DNA of 64,000 nucleotides from Virgibacillus_F flavescens (GTDB taxonomy: Bacteria > Bacillota > Bacilli > Bacillales > Amphibacillaceae): NCBI RefSeq assembly GCF_050574275.1, contig NZ_CP192260.1:2356001-2420000 (forward strand), given 5' to 3'. A program made the translations under genes and the position numbers. The stretch's first letter is position 1; each line of letters opens with the position of its first letter. The notes under the pieces were generated by a model. The model did no database searches. It had not been told where the DNA came from and saw only the letters and a list, made by a program, of their open reading frames with translations. Below are positions 1 to 8,944 of this stretch, one piece after another.

Positions 1-3
1 ACT

Positions 4-37
4 AAAACCCTTTGTTTAACAAAACAAAGGGTTTTTT
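4..37. terminator. Bidirectional intrinsic terminator
   Basis: A perfect 14-bp inverted repeat (4-17 with 22-35) surrounds a 4-base loop. A T-run follows on the + strand and an A-run precedes it, so it can end transcripts from either side. The gene it serves on the left lies outside the window. Confidence 0.85.
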
Positions 38-110
38 GAGTGGAAAAATAAATTGCTAAGATTGCTAAGTTGTTGAACTTATAATACTGCACTTTAAACG
101 AAATACAATA

Positions 111-454
111 TGTTTATTCTTAAAACGTGCTAATTACTTTGTCGTAGTTGATGGAAACTGCGACTTAGTTTTTAGTTTGCTTCCACAGCTGCCGTCCAGG
201 ATCGTTGCGGGCGGATGCGCACCTTAGGGCACGGCTTCAGTCTCCTTGCCCCGACAAGGGGTATGCCAACGTTGTCCGCAAAGGACGGTTTTAGTTGGCC
301 CCTTAAAAATGCTCTTCTGCGGGGCCTTCAGACTCGTGCTGTTCCCACAGGAGTCACCGCCCTCCACTCACTAGGACTGGTTAAGCTAATGCATGTTGAA
401 ATAGACATAGATATCAAAAGTGCATTTAATAAATCTGTGACGATGGAAGTCATC
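111..454 (+). repeat. Dispersed structured repeat, copy A
   Basis: This non-coding segment is about 85-90% alike, by eye, to the reverse complement of 63232-63531. It opens with a hairpin (GTCGTAG 141-147 with CTGCGAC 158-164, different loops in the two copies). It continues with a GC-rich core starting CTGCCGTCCAGG near 190 and a 76-base structured block (227-302) also present at 62945-63020. It ends with a stretch that keeps an open reading frame (389-472). The core is much richer in G+C than the flanking DNA. I recognise the style as an intergenic repeat common in Bacillaceae genomes, but cannot name a family. Confidence 0.75.
227..302 (+). repeat. 76-base structured block of copy A
   Basis: This block recurs, same length and with about six substitutions, at 62945-63020. 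It can fold as CCCC-5 nt-GGGG (249-261), then GCCAAC (265-270) with GTTGGC (294-299) enclosing GTCC-GCAAA-GGAC (274-286). Two of the differences between copies fall in the first loop, and the paired bases of all three stems are unchanged. Copy C lacks the block, so it is a separable module. Confidence 0.6.
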
Positions 455-472
455 AGCGCGGAAATCTCGTAG
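389..472 (+). other. Short reading frame inside repeat copy A (27 codons)
   Basis: ATG 389 opens a 27-codon frame whose middle (VEIDIDIKSAFNKSVTMEVI) is identical in protein sequence to a 32-codon frame on the - strand at 63199-63297. The one nucleotide difference in that stretch is a silent third-position change (GCA/GCG). After this core the two frames end differently: here SAEIS, there DEILECDKCH. There is no convincing ribosome binding site. It is either a small gene carried by the repeat or a piece of a captured gene; function unknown. Confidence 0.25.
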
Positions 473-474
473 CT

Positions 475-690
475 GATTCATTGTGCCAATTGTTAATTAG
501 CAGTATAGAGATATTGTGTCAACTTAAACAATGGATCGCGACGTTATTCAACTATTTTCAGGGAGCATCTAATTATTTCAGTAAGAGAAGAGTGAGTATA
601 AACCTAAAAAAGGTAGTTTTTCAATTATAGATGCATAAAAAGACTACTTAATCGAAAAATAGAGTTATGAAGTTAAGAACCTGTCAGGAG
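475..690. other. Intergenic stretch before sleB
   Basis: After the repeat, about 200 AT-rich bases lead to the sleB ribosome binding site. A forespore sigma-G promoter would be expected here for sleB-ypeB, but I could not fix one with correct spacing. Nothing else is recognisable. Confidence 0.3.
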
Positions 691-698
691 GAAATGGA

Positions 699-1454
699 AT
701 GCTGCGAAAAATCGGATTAATAATGAGTATATGTTGTATGTTCTTTATGATACAGACAGCTGGTCCAGAGCAACATGTGTCCGCGTTTACAGACCAGGTG
801 ATTCAGCACGGAGCAGTAGGCGATAATGTAATTGAGCTGCAGTCCAGATTGGAATACATCGGATTTTATAATGGGAAAATAGATGGCGTATTCGGTTGGG
901 GAACATACTGGGCATTACGTAATTTTCAGTATGAGTTCGGATTAAAAATTGATGGAATTGCGGGTTTAACCACTAGACAAAAGTTAGTCGAAGTAACTGA
1001 GTATAATTACACCCAACCAACAAATAACAAAACAAATACTGGTAATGCACAAAAAAATGCGGCTTCTACACCGACAGCAATAAATGTACCTGAAGGCTAT
1101 TCACAAAATGATATTCAACTAATGGCAAATGCTGTACATGGAGAAGCACGCGGTGAACCATATGTAGGTAAGGTAGCAGTTGCATCCGTTATTTTAAACC
1201 GAGTGGAAAGTCTTACGTTTCCTAATACAGTGTCGGGTGTAATATTTGAACCGAGAGCATTTACTGCAGTAGCTGACGGACAAATCTGGTTAACCCCCGA
1301 TGAATCAGCAAAAGAAGCAGTAATTGATGCTATAAATGGCTGGGATCCATCGGCAAATGCTATCTATTACTTTAATCCAAATACTGCTACTTCTGACTGG
1401 ATTTGGTCAAGACCCCAAATTAAACAAATCGGAAAACATATTTTCTGTAAATAG
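699..1454 (+). CDS. sleB: Spore cortex-lytic enzyme SleB
   Basis: SleB is a lytic transglycosylase that cuts muramic-delta-lactam peptidoglycan of the spore cortex during germination. The 251-residue product has a signal peptide (about 1-29), a peptidoglycan-binding domain (about 38-96), a low-complexity Asn/Thr linker (about 104-128) and the Hydrolase_2 catalytic domain (about 135-251). The motif HGEARGE at 147-153 includes the expected catalytic glutamate, Glu149. It is somewhat shorter than the roughly 305-residue B. subtilis protein, apparently through a shorter linker. An AGGAGG box at 687-692 fixes ATG 699. ypeB follows within 16 bases, the standard pairing. Confidence 0.95.
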   Translation: MLRKIGLIMSICCMFFMIQTAGPEQHVSAFTDQVIQHGAVGDNVIELQSRLEYIGFYNGKIDGVFGWGTYWALRNFQYEFGLKIDGIAGLTTRQKLVEVTEYNYTQPTNNKTNTGNAQKNAASTPTAINVPEGYSQNDIQLMANAVHGEARGEPYVGKVAVASVILNRVESLTFPNTVSGVIFEPRAFTAVADGQIWLTPDESAKEAVIDAINGWDPSANAIYYFNPNTATSDWIWSRPQIKQIGKHIFCK

Positions 1455-1469
1455 AAAGGTGTGATCAAA

Positions 1470-2807
1470 TTGGTTCGATGGATATTGATAACAGTCCTAG
1501 CGTTAGGTGTAATAGGAGTTGGAACGTGGGGGTTTCAAGAACATCAAGAAAAAAATGCTATTTTAATACAGGCTGAAAATGACTACCAGCGTGCATTTCA
1601 TGAATTAACCTATCATGTCGATTTACTTCATTCCAAAATTGGAACGTCTTTAGCGATGAATTCACCTACTAGTTTATCACCACAGCTAATTGAAATTTGG
1701 AGGATAACTTCTCAAGCGCTGTCTGATGTTGGTCAACTTCCTTTAGCATTAATCCCATTTAACAAAACGGAAGAATTCTTAGCAAATATAGGTGATTTCA
1801 CTTACAAAACGGCGGTTAGAGATTTGACGACTGAACCACTTTCAGATGAGGAAACTAAGAGATTAAATGACTTGTATGAGCAATCAGGGGATGTGAAAAA
1901 CGAGTTACGCAAAGTACAGCATCTTGTTTTAAAAAATAATCTAAGGTGGATGGATGTACAACTTGCACTCGCGTCAAAGGACCAGCAATCAGATAATACA
2001 ATTATTGATGGATTTAAAACGGTAGAGAAAAAAGTAGATGGATATTCGGAAAGTAATGTTGAGCTAACAGGTAATTCATCCGAGGAACACAAATACGAAT
2101 TTTTAACAGGATCTGAAACATCTCAAGAAGAGGCATTAAAAAAGGCAAGAACATTGTTTAATTTGAAAAAGGATGCATCTTTAAAAATAACAGAAACTGG
2201 TAAAGGTGCAGATTTTCCAATGTACAGCATTTCATACAGAGGAAAGGGCAAAAATGCATATATGGATATGTCGCAGCAAGGCGGACATCCAATTACCCTC
2301 TTGGTTAATAGACCAATAAAGCAGAATAAAATCAGTCTAAATCAAGGGCTTGAGAATGCTGCTAACTATTTAAGTAACCATGGATTTGAAAATATGGTTA
2401 GCTTTCAAAGTGATGAGTATAGGAATACAGGTGTATTTTCATTCTTGTATGATCAGAATGGGGTAAGGGTATATTCAGATGAAGTAGAAATTAAAGTAGC
2501 GCTTGATAACGGTGATATTGTAGGTTTGACGACAAGAGACTATTTCATGAATCATAAAGAACGAGATATTCCAAAACCAGCTATTACGGAGAATGAAGCA
2601 AAGAAACAGATTAATCCAAGTGTTAAAATACAAGAACAACACTTAGCCGTTATCGATAATACGATAGGGGAAGAAGTATTGGTTTATGAGTTTTTGGGTG
2701 TATTAAACAATGAGACATTTAGAATTTTCATTAATGCAATGGACGGAACCGAAGAAAAAGTTGAAAAACTAAATGGAACAGAAGTTAATTATGATTTAGT
2801 TCTTTAG
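1470..2807 (+). CDS. ypeB: Germination protein YpeB
   Basis: YpeB is an inner-spore-membrane protein needed to place and stabilise SleB, with which it is co-transcribed. The product has one N-terminal membrane anchor (about 3-20) followed by a long extracytoplasmic region with PepSY-type repeats in the C-terminal half. I choose TTG 1470 because AAAGGTG at 1455-1461 lies 8 bases upstream and the resulting N-terminus aligns with B. subtilis YpeB as I recall it. A GTG at 1461 would add three residues but overlaps that ribosome binding site. Length is 445 residues, normal for the family. A terminator follows directly. Confidence 0.93.
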   Translation: MVRWILITVLALGVIGVGTWGFQEHQEKNAILIQAENDYQRAFHELTYHVDLLHSKIGTSLAMNSPTSLSPQLIEIWRITSQALSDVGQLPLALIPFNKTEEFLANIGDFTYKTAVRDLTTEPLSDEETKRLNDLYEQSGDVKNELRKVQHLVLKNNLRWMDVQLALASKDQQSDNTIIDGFKTVEKKVDGYSESNVELTGNSSEEHKYEFLTGSETSQEEALKKARTLFNLKKDASLKITETGKGADFPMYSISYRGKGKNAYMDMSQQGGHPITLLVNRPIKQNKISLNQGLENAANYLSNHGFENMVSFQSDEYRNTGVFSFLYDQNGVRVYSDEVEIKVALDNGDIVGLTTRDYFMNHKERDIPKPAITENEAKKQINPSVKIQEQHLAVIDNTIGEEVLVYEFLGVLNNETFRIFINAMDGTEEKVEKLNGTEVNYDLVL

Positions 2808-2838
2808 GGAAGGGAGAGAATTCTCCTTTCCCTTTTTT
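2808..2838 (+). terminator. Terminator of sleB-ypeB
   Basis: GGGAAGGGAGA pairs with TTCTCCTTTCCC (one G-T pair) and is followed by six T residues immediately after the ypeB stop codon. Confidence 0.85.
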
Positions 2839-2896
2839 GATTTTTCTGTAATAATAGGTATAAAGTAATAACTTAAAGTGGATGGTGGGAATCTTC

Positions 2897-3556
2897 ATGG
2901 AAATAGGAACAATGATTACAATTACTGTAACAGATGCAGAAACGAATGTGGTTACAAAATACCGAAGTAAAATTATTGAAGAAAATGATACTTATCTATT
3001 TATTGACTATCCTATCAATATGGAAACAAAACGAACTGCTGCTTTGCCGAAAGGTGCTTTTATTAAAGTGTCTTATGTAGGGAATGATCAATCTGTTTAT
3101 TTGTTCAACACACAGGTTATTGCGAAAGTTAATGTAACCATTCCTGCATTAGCAATAAGTATCCCGCAGGAATCAGATATTAAACGGATACAACGTCGTG
3201 CATTTGTACGGATCGAAACTGCTGTGGATGTATCTGTCCATCATCCTGGTGAGGAATTAAAATCTTTTGCTACGGTAACTTCGGACATTAGTGGTGGAGG
3301 CATGTCCATTGTTATTCCGCGAAGTGAAGAAGTTTCAGAAAATGATGATTTAGATTTGTGGATCGTATTAAATATGCATAATGGCGAATACAATTATATC
3401 TATTCGCGCGCTAAAGCAGTGCGGGTTATTACAGATAAACAAAATATACATACAGCTTCATTAAAGTTTGAGTCTATCTCCAAACAGGATCAGCAATTAG
3501 TCATTCGCTATTGCTTTGAAAAACAAAGAGAACTTCGAACAAAAGAAAGAAAATAA
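2897..3556 (+). CDS. ypfA: PilZ-domain flagellar brake protein (YpfA/MotI family)
   Basis: This family binds cyclic di-GMP and, in B. subtilis (MotI/DgrA), slows the flagellar motor by acting on MotA. The 219-residue product has an N-terminal YcgR-like domain (about 1-95) and a C-terminal PilZ domain. The ligand motifs RRAFVR (about 100-105) and DISGGG (about 130-135) both match the RxxxR and D/NxSxxG signatures, so binding is likely intact. ATG 2897 is preferred because GTGGGA lies 6 bases upstream; ATG 2882 has no clear site. cheR in the same window agrees with a chemotactic, motile organism. Confidence 0.88.
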   Translation: MEIGTMITITVTDAETNVVTKYRSKIIEENDTYLFIDYPINMETKRTAALPKGAFIKVSYVGNDQSVYLFNTQVIAKVNVTIPALAISIPQESDIKRIQRRAFVRIETAVDVSVHHPGEELKSFATVTSDISGGGMSIVIPRSEEVSENDDLDLWIVLNMHNGEYNYIYSRAKAVRVITDKQNIHTASLKFESISKQDQQLVIRYCFEKQRELRTKERK

Positions 3557-3618
3557 ACAATTGGTGATCATAAAATTCGTGTTTATGTTATATTTAATAT
3601 AAGAATTTACTTTTTCAG

Positions 3619-3642
3619 ACTTGGCATTTGCCAAGTTTTTTT
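3619..3642 (+). terminator. Terminator between ypfA and cmk
   Basis: ACTTGGC (3619-3625) pairs with GCCAAGT across a 4-base loop, followed by seven T residues. Confidence 0.85.
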
Positions 3643-3704
3643 AGTAAAATAAATTATATACTACTATTTTCACTTGTGATAACTGAGAGGAATGAGCGGA
3701 ATTA

Positions 3705-4385
3705 ATGAATGAAAGAAAAATAGCAATAGCAATTGATGGACCAGCAGCAGCGGGAAAAAGCACTGTGGCAAAAATTGTTGCAAAGGAACTTTCTTATATA
3801 TACGTCGATACCGGAGCCATGTACCGTGCACTTACTTTAAAAGCGCTAGAAAAACAAGTTTCATTGGAGGAGGAAGCGGAGCTCGCAGACTTGCTTGAAA
3901 CTACAAGCATTGAATTGAAACAATCTGACATCGGTCAACAAGTCTTGTTAGATAAAAACGATGTTTCGGTAGAAATTCGAACGCTTAAGGTTACAAATAA
4001 TGTTTCTCATGTGGCAAAGCATTCGAGGGTACGGAAGGAAATGGTCATGCGTCAGCAAGCTCTAACTGAAAAACGCGGGGTGGTTATGGATGGACGAGAT
4101 ATAGGCACTCATGTAATTCCAGATGCTGAAGTGAAAATATTTCTCCACGCAACAGTTGAAGAGCGTGCAAAACGACGTCACGCGGAAAATATTTCAAAGG
4201 GATTTAATTCAGATATAGAGGAATTAAAAAGAGAAATTGAACAACGTGACTTAATAGACACAGAACGTGAATCTTCTCCATTAATCAAAGCTGAAGATGC
4301 AATCGAAATTGATACAACTTCCCTTTCGATTGACCAGGTTGCACAAAAAATATTAAGTGAAGCATATAACTTTTTTAAGAAATAA
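3705..4385 (+). CDS. cmk: Cytidylate kinase
   Basis: Cmk phosphorylates CMP and dCMP to the diphosphates using ATP in the cytoplasm. The 226-residue protein has the P-loop GPAAAGKST at 12-20, the DTGAMYRALT substrate motif near 36-45 and the MDGRDIGT motif near 128-135, all typical of bacterial cytidylate kinases. Length is normal. It lies between ypfA and the S1-domain gene as in B. subtilis, with 140 bases before the next start, so it may or may not share a transcript with it. Confidence 0.96.
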   Translation: MNERKIAIAIDGPAAAGKSTVAKIVAKELSYIYVDTGAMYRALTLKALEKQVSLEEEAELADLLETTSIELKQSDIGQQVLLDKNDVSVEIRTLKVTNNVSHVAKHSRVRKEMVMRQQALTEKRGVVMDGRDIGTHVIPDAEVKIFLHATVEERAKRRHAENISKGFNSDIEELKREIEQRDLIDTERESSPLIKAEDAIEIDTTSLSIDQVAQKILSEAYNFFKK

Positions 4386-4525
4386 ATACACAATTCCAAA
4401 TTAAAAAGAATTAAGATACGCATAATTCAACGTGCTTTACTTGACAAATATTTGTAAATATTAGAAGTTATAAAAAGAATGTTATTTAATTGAATGGTTT
4501 TATGTATTTTAAGGAGGCTTTTAGG

Positions 4526-5650
4526 ATGAGTGATGAAATGATGGAAATTAATGTAGGAGATACCGTAACAGGAACCGTAGTAAAAGTAGAGGATAAACAG
4601 GTCCTTGTCGATATTGGTTATAAAACGGAAGGAATTGTTCCGATCGGAGAGCTATCAAATCTTCATATTGAAGTATCTGGTGATATAGTAAATGAAGGCG
4701 ACGAACTTACCCTTATGGTTAAAAAAGTAGAGGATGATGAAGTTATCCTTTCCAAAAAAGCTGTAGATGCTGACAAAGCATGGGTTGAGCTTGAAGAAAA
4801 ATATAAAAATGGTGAAATTTTTGAAACAGAAATTAAAGAGGTAGTTAAAGGCGGATTGGTTGTTGATGTAGGACTGCGTGGTTTTATACCGGCATCACTT
4901 GTCGAAACGTTTTACGTTGAAGACTTTTCAGAATACAAAAATAAGACGTTACTTGTGAAAATTGTAGATTTTGACCGGGAACAGAATCGTGTGATTCTAT
5001 CACATAGAGCAGTGACCGAAGAAGAGTCTGCTGCAAACAAACAGGATATTCTGCAATCATTAAAAGAAGGCCAAGTATTGGATGGTACCGTGCAACGATT
5101 AACGAACTTCGGGGCTTTTGTTGATATTGGTGGAATTGATGGATTAGTTCATATATCTCAGCTGTCTCACTCTCATGTCGAAAAAGCGTCTGACGTTGTA
5201 ACAGAAGGTCAGGAAATTAAAGTGGAAGTTCTTTCGGTAGATCGGGACAACGAACGAATTTCATTATCCCATAAAAAGACTTTAGCTGGTCCTTGGACTA
5301 ACGTTGAAGAAAAAGTTTCACGTGGAGACATTTTGGAGGGAACAGTAAAACGCCTTGTGAATTTTGGTGCTTTTATCGAAGTGCTACCAGGAATAGAAGG
5401 ATTAGTACACATATCACAAATTGCTAATCGTCATATCGGTACTCCACAAGAGGTACTGGAAGTTGGCCAAAAAGTTGATGTCAAAGTGCTGGATATTAAT
5501 GAAAAGGATCAAAGAATGTCGTTAAGCATTAAAGAAATAGAGCAGGAACAGGCTGCTGCTGAATACAAAAAATATGAAAAAGATGATGAACAGTCAAGTT
5601 TTCAATTAGGAGATATGATAGGAAATAAACTGGACAAATTCAAGAAATAA
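4526..5650 (+). CDS. rpsA: S1-domain protein (30S ribosomal protein S1 homologue, YpfD)
   Basis: The 374-residue product is made almost wholly of four S1 RNA-binding repeats, beginning near residues 8, 90, 180 and 265. The last two repeats show the FGAFVDIGG and FGAFIEVLPG cores. In Bacillus this protein is shorter than the six-repeat Gram-negative S1 and is not essential. ATG 4526 is chosen because a strong AAGGAGG lies at 4511-4517; an upstream in-frame TTG at 4490 has no such site. A TTGACA hexamer at 4441 suggests a promoter in the gap after cmk, though no good -10 is visible. A terminator follows. Confidence 0.93.
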   Translation: MSDEMMEINVGDTVTGTVVKVEDKQVLVDIGYKTEGIVPIGELSNLHIEVSGDIVNEGDELTLMVKKVEDDEVILSKKAVDADKAWVELEEKYKNGEIFETEIKEVVKGGLVVDVGLRGFIPASLVETFYVEDFSEYKNKTLLVKIVDFDREQNRVILSHRAVTEEESAANKQDILQSLKEGQVLDGTVQRLTNFGAFVDIGGIDGLVHISQLSHSHVEKASDVVTEGQEIKVEVLSVDRDNERISLSHKKTLAGPWTNVEEKVSRGDILEGTVKRLVNFGAFIEVLPGIEGLVHISQIANRHIGTPQEVLEVGQKVDVKVLDINEKDQRMSLSIKEIEQEQAAAEYKKYEKDDEQSSFQLGDMIGNKLDKFKK

Positions 5651-5674
5651 TATTTTTATAATAAATGGACGTAT

Positions 5675-5712
5675 AACGTAATCCTTTAGTTGAGAAGGGT
5701 TACGTTTTTTTC
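5675..5712 (+). terminator. Terminator of rpsA
   Basis: AACGTAATCC pairs with GGGTTACGTT (one wobble pair) across a 12-base loop, followed by seven T residues. Confidence 0.85.
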
Positions 5713-5778
5713 GCGCGGACTTATATTTCGAAGTTTAATTTACGCTTAAAGTGTCATACTTATTGTTAGGTGATGCTT

Positions 5779-6390
5779 ATGACAAGCGGGTTGGTGTTTT
5801 ACTGGTTTGGCTGGTTAATATGGATATATGCTGCATTTATAATGAACATTGGTAAGTGGCGTACATTCCTGGTATTTTGGCTGTTGCTTATTATATGTTT
5901 TTCAACCATTACAATATCTGTAAATGGTTACAATTTAGCTCTGTCACTATTATTAGTAATATGTGGAGCAATGGTAATGCTGGCAAAACAAAAATATCTA
6001 ATTTTTAATTTATTCAGTTCCATTACAATAATGATTTTATATTTGTCGATTATGCTATGGGAAAATTATTTCCCATTGTGGATGATACACTCTAAAATGT
6101 TTGTTATGCCTTTTATGATTGCAATAACCGTTCTATTTATATCGAAAGGTTTTTCTGATCGAATTTCCATCATGTTAGCAGGTGTGTGCATTGGCGAATT
6201 AGTGCATAGTTTTATATTGGCTAGTTACTCTATTCCTGATACATTCGGAGGTTACGCTTTTCTTGATACTGTAATGATTATTGTGTTTTTATTTTCAGGC
6301 ATAGAGACAGCTAAGGTTCTATTCCTAAAATTGCGTACATTAGGGGTTATCTATAAAAAATCTTTTAAAATTTTATCAAAGGTCCAATAA
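5779..6390 (+). CDS. yphA: YphA-like membrane protein
   Basis: A very hydrophobic 203-residue protein with about six to seven predicted membrane segments and no catalytic motif that I recognise. Its place between the S1 gene and der matches yphA of B. subtilis, and the size fits; sequence identity could not be tested. Function is unknown in the family. AGGTG at 5768-5772 supports ATG 5779 over the in-frame GTG 5770 and ATG 5773. The type 2 isopentenyl diphosphate isomerase gene (fni), which lies near here in B. subtilis, is absent. Confidence 0.7.
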   Translation: MTSGLVFYWFGWLIWIYAAFIMNIGKWRTFLVFWLLLIICFSTITISVNGYNLALSLLLVICGAMVMLAKQKYLIFNLFSSITIMILYLSIMLWENYFPLWMIHSKMFVMPFMIAITVLFISKGFSDRISIMLAGVCIGELVHSFILASYSIPDTFGGYAFLDTVMIIVFLFSGIETAKVLFLKLRTLGVIYKKSFKILSKVQ

Positions 6391-6520
6391 GCGGGAGGAT
6401 GATTTTATCATACTTCGTGAAAATAATTGTTAATATCCAGTTCTTTTGCTAGAATTAAAAAAGCTGTAACAACCATTACAACAAATAAAATATTGTTAGA
6501 AGAGAAAGGATGTTCCTTTC

Positions 6521-7831
6521 ATGAGGAAATCTGTAGTAGCAATCGTTGGACGGCCGAATGTTGGTAAATCAACGATTTTTAATAGATTAGTTGGAGAACG
6601 TATATCAATTGTAGAAGATATTCCTGGAGTCACTAGAGATCGAATATATGCTGAGGGAGAATGGTTAACTTCTAATTTCAATGTTATCGATACAGGCGGG
6701 ATTGAAGTTGGTGATGAGCCATTATTAGTTCAAATGCGCCATCAGGCTGAAGTGGCGATAGATGAAGCAGATGTTATTATTTTTCTGGTTAACGGCAGAG
6801 AGGGAATAACTGCTGCCGATGAAGAAGTGGCAAAGTTATTGTATAAATCAAATAAACCGATTGTCCTCGGTGTTAATAAAATAGACAATCCGGAAATGCG
6901 AGAGCAAGTTTATGAATTTTATTCGCTTGGATTTGGAGAGCCGCACCCTATATCCGGTTCCCATGGTCTTGGTTTAGGAGATTTATTGGACGAAGTTGTA
7001 AACAATTTTCCCGAACGTGACATCGAACCAGTTGATGAAGAAACAGTTTATTTCAGTCTGATTGGTCGACCTAATGTGGGTAAATCATCTTTGGTTAATG
7101 CACTATTAAATGAGGATCGCGTGATCGTAAGTGAGATAGAGGGAACCACCCGTGATGCTGTCGATACACACTTACATAAAGATGACCAGGACTTTGTAAT
7201 AATTGATACAGCAGGTATGAGAAAACGAGGAAAAGTTTATGAATCGACTGAGAAATACAGTGTATTACGTGCGTTAAAAGCTATCGAACGTTCTGATGTA
7301 GTTTTAGTATTAATTGATGCTGAGTCAGGCATTAGGGAACAGGATAAGAAGATTGCTGGTTATGCCCATGATGCAGGTAGGTCCATTATAATTGTAGTGA
7401 ATAAATGGGATACCATAGACTCTGATCAGAAAGCAATTCAGGACTTTGAAGAGAAAATAAGAGCTCATTTCCTATTCCTCGATTATGCTCCAATCGTCTT
7501 TTTGTCAGCAAAAACCAAAAAAAGGCTGCATACATTGATACCGGCAATTAAAATAGCTAGCGAAAACCATTCAAAACGAGTCGCAACAAACGTGTTGAAC
7601 GATGTAGTGATGGATGCGATCGCAATGAATCCAACTTCAAGCTATAAAGGAAAACGTTTAAAGGTATTGTATGCTACCCAGGTAGCTGTAAAGCCACCTA
7701 GCTTTGTTGTTTTTGTGAACGACCCAGAGTTAATGCATTTTTCGTATCAACGTTTTCTTGAAAACAAAATCAGGGAAGCTTTTGGCTTCGTTGGCACACC
7801 TATTAAAATCTTTGCAAGAAGAAGACAATAA
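6521..7831 (+). CDS. der: Ribosome biogenesis GTPase Der (EngA)
   Basis: Der is an essential double GTPase that assists late assembly of the 50S ribosomal subunit. The 436-residue product has two G domains, with G1 motifs GRPNVGKST (10-18) and GRPNVGKSS (182-190), matching DTGG and DTAGM switch II motifs, NKID and NKWD specificity motifs, and a C-terminal KH-like domain (about 350-436). Length equals the B. subtilis protein. GAAAGGA at 6504-6510 supports ATG 6521. gpsA follows after 14 bases, probably on the same transcript. Confidence 0.97.
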   Translation: MRKSVVAIVGRPNVGKSTIFNRLVGERISIVEDIPGVTRDRIYAEGEWLTSNFNVIDTGGIEVGDEPLLVQMRHQAEVAIDEADVIIFLVNGREGITAADEEVAKLLYKSNKPIVLGVNKIDNPEMREQVYEFYSLGFGEPHPISGSHGLGLGDLLDEVVNNFPERDIEPVDEETVYFSLIGRPNVGKSSLVNALLNEDRVIVSEIEGTTRDAVDTHLHKDDQDFVIIDTAGMRKRGKVYESTEKYSVLRALKAIERSDVVLVLIDAESGIREQDKKIAGYAHDAGRSIIIVVNKWDTIDSDQKAIQDFEEKIRAHFLFLDYAPIVFLSAKTKKRLHTLIPAIKIASENHSKRVATNVLNDVVMDAIAMNPTSSYKGKRLKVLYATQVAVKPPSFVVFVNDPELMHFSYQRFLENKIREAFGFVGTPIKIFARRRQ

Positions 7832-7845
7832 GGGGGAGTTAGAAT

Positions 7846-8880
7846 ATGAGTAAAGTAGCGGTATTAGGAGCCGGAAGCTGGGGAACAGCATTAAGTATTG
7901 TTCTAGCTGATAATGGTCATGATGTACGTCTGTGGACTCACCGCACGGAACAGGCGGAAATCATCAATTCCACGCATAAAAACGAAAAATATCTAGAAAT
8001 AATGATACCGAAACATATAAAAGCCTACGATGATTTAGCTAAAGCTGTTGAAGGAGTTTCTGCAATAGTAGTAGTTGTTCCATCTCAAGCTATTCGCGAG
8101 GTTTGCGCAAAGCTTAATAATTATATTACACCAGATATGACAATTGTTCATGCATCAAAAGGCATTGAACCAGAGTCTTTAAAGCGCATTTCTGAAATGA
8201 TGGCAGAAGAAATGTCGAATTATGCATACGACGATATTTCTGTTTTATCGGGACCGAGTCACGCTGAAGAAGTAGGTAAGCGACAGCCGACGACAGTAAC
8301 TGTTTCTTCTTTAAATGAAAAAAATGCTGAAACTATACAGGATTTATTTATTAACGAATCGTTTCGGGTGTATACAAGTACAGACCTTCTTGGTGTAGAA
8401 CTTGGCGGAGCACTAAAAAATATTATTGCACTCGGAGCAGGTATTTCTGATGGACTTGGTTATGGGGATAATGCAAAAGCTGCTTTAATCACCCGTGGAC
8501 TAGCTGAAATTGCGAGATTAGGAACTTCCCTCGGAGCCAATCCGCTTACATTTTTAGGATTGCCAGGCGTTGGTGACTTAATTGTTACCTGTACAAGTGT
8601 GCATAGCAGAAACTGGCGTGCAGGAAACTTGTTAGGAAAAGGCCGAGATCTAGAAGAAGTATTGGGGCAAATGGGCATGGTAGTTGAAGGAGTTAGAACA
8701 ACTAAGGCTGCTTACCAATTTGCTGAAAAACAAAAAATTGAAATGCCTATTACGAATGGAATTTACCGAATTCTTTTTGAAGATGAGAAACCTAAAACAG
8801 TTGTAGATGAATTAATGAATCGCAGTAAACGTGAAGAAATGGATGATTTAGCTTCCCTGCTAAGTAAGAAGTACTCTTAA
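7846..8880 (+). CDS. gpsA: NAD(P)-dependent glycerol-3-phosphate dehydrogenase
   Basis: GpsA reduces dihydroxyacetone phosphate to sn-glycerol 3-phosphate for phospholipid synthesis. The 344-residue protein has the dinucleotide-binding motif GAGSWGTA at 8-15, the GPSHAEEV motif near 140 and the catalytic region GGALKNIIALGAG near 187-199. Length is typical. GGGGGAG at 7832-7838 precedes ATG 7846. It follows der closely, as in other Bacillaceae. Confidence 0.97.
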   Translation: MSKVAVLGAGSWGTALSIVLADNGHDVRLWTHRTEQAEIINSTHKNEKYLEIMIPKHIKAYDDLAKAVEGVSAIVVVVPSQAIREVCAKLNNYITPDMTIVHASKGIEPESLKRISEMMAEEMSNYAYDDISVLSGPSHAEEVGKRQPTTVTVSSLNEKNAETIQDLFINESFRVYTSTDLLGVELGGALKNIIALGAGISDGLGYGDNAKAALITRGLAEIARLGTSLGANPLTFLGLPGVGDLIVTCTSVHSRNWRAGNLLGKGRDLEEVLGQMGMVVEGVRTTKAAYQFAEKQKIEMPITNGIYRILFEDEKPKTVVDELMNRSKREEMDDLASLLSKKYS

Positions 8881-8944
8881 GAAGCACACGGGTTTTGTCC
8901 TTTGCATACAATATGTTGACTAAACATTGCAAGGAGGAAACCGT

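Noticed and set aside
215..472. 85-codon + strand open frame at the left end
   Set aside because: It runs through the repeat core, has no ribosome binding site at 215, and only the last part is shared in frame with copy C. I kept only the short frame from 389 as a low-confidence item.
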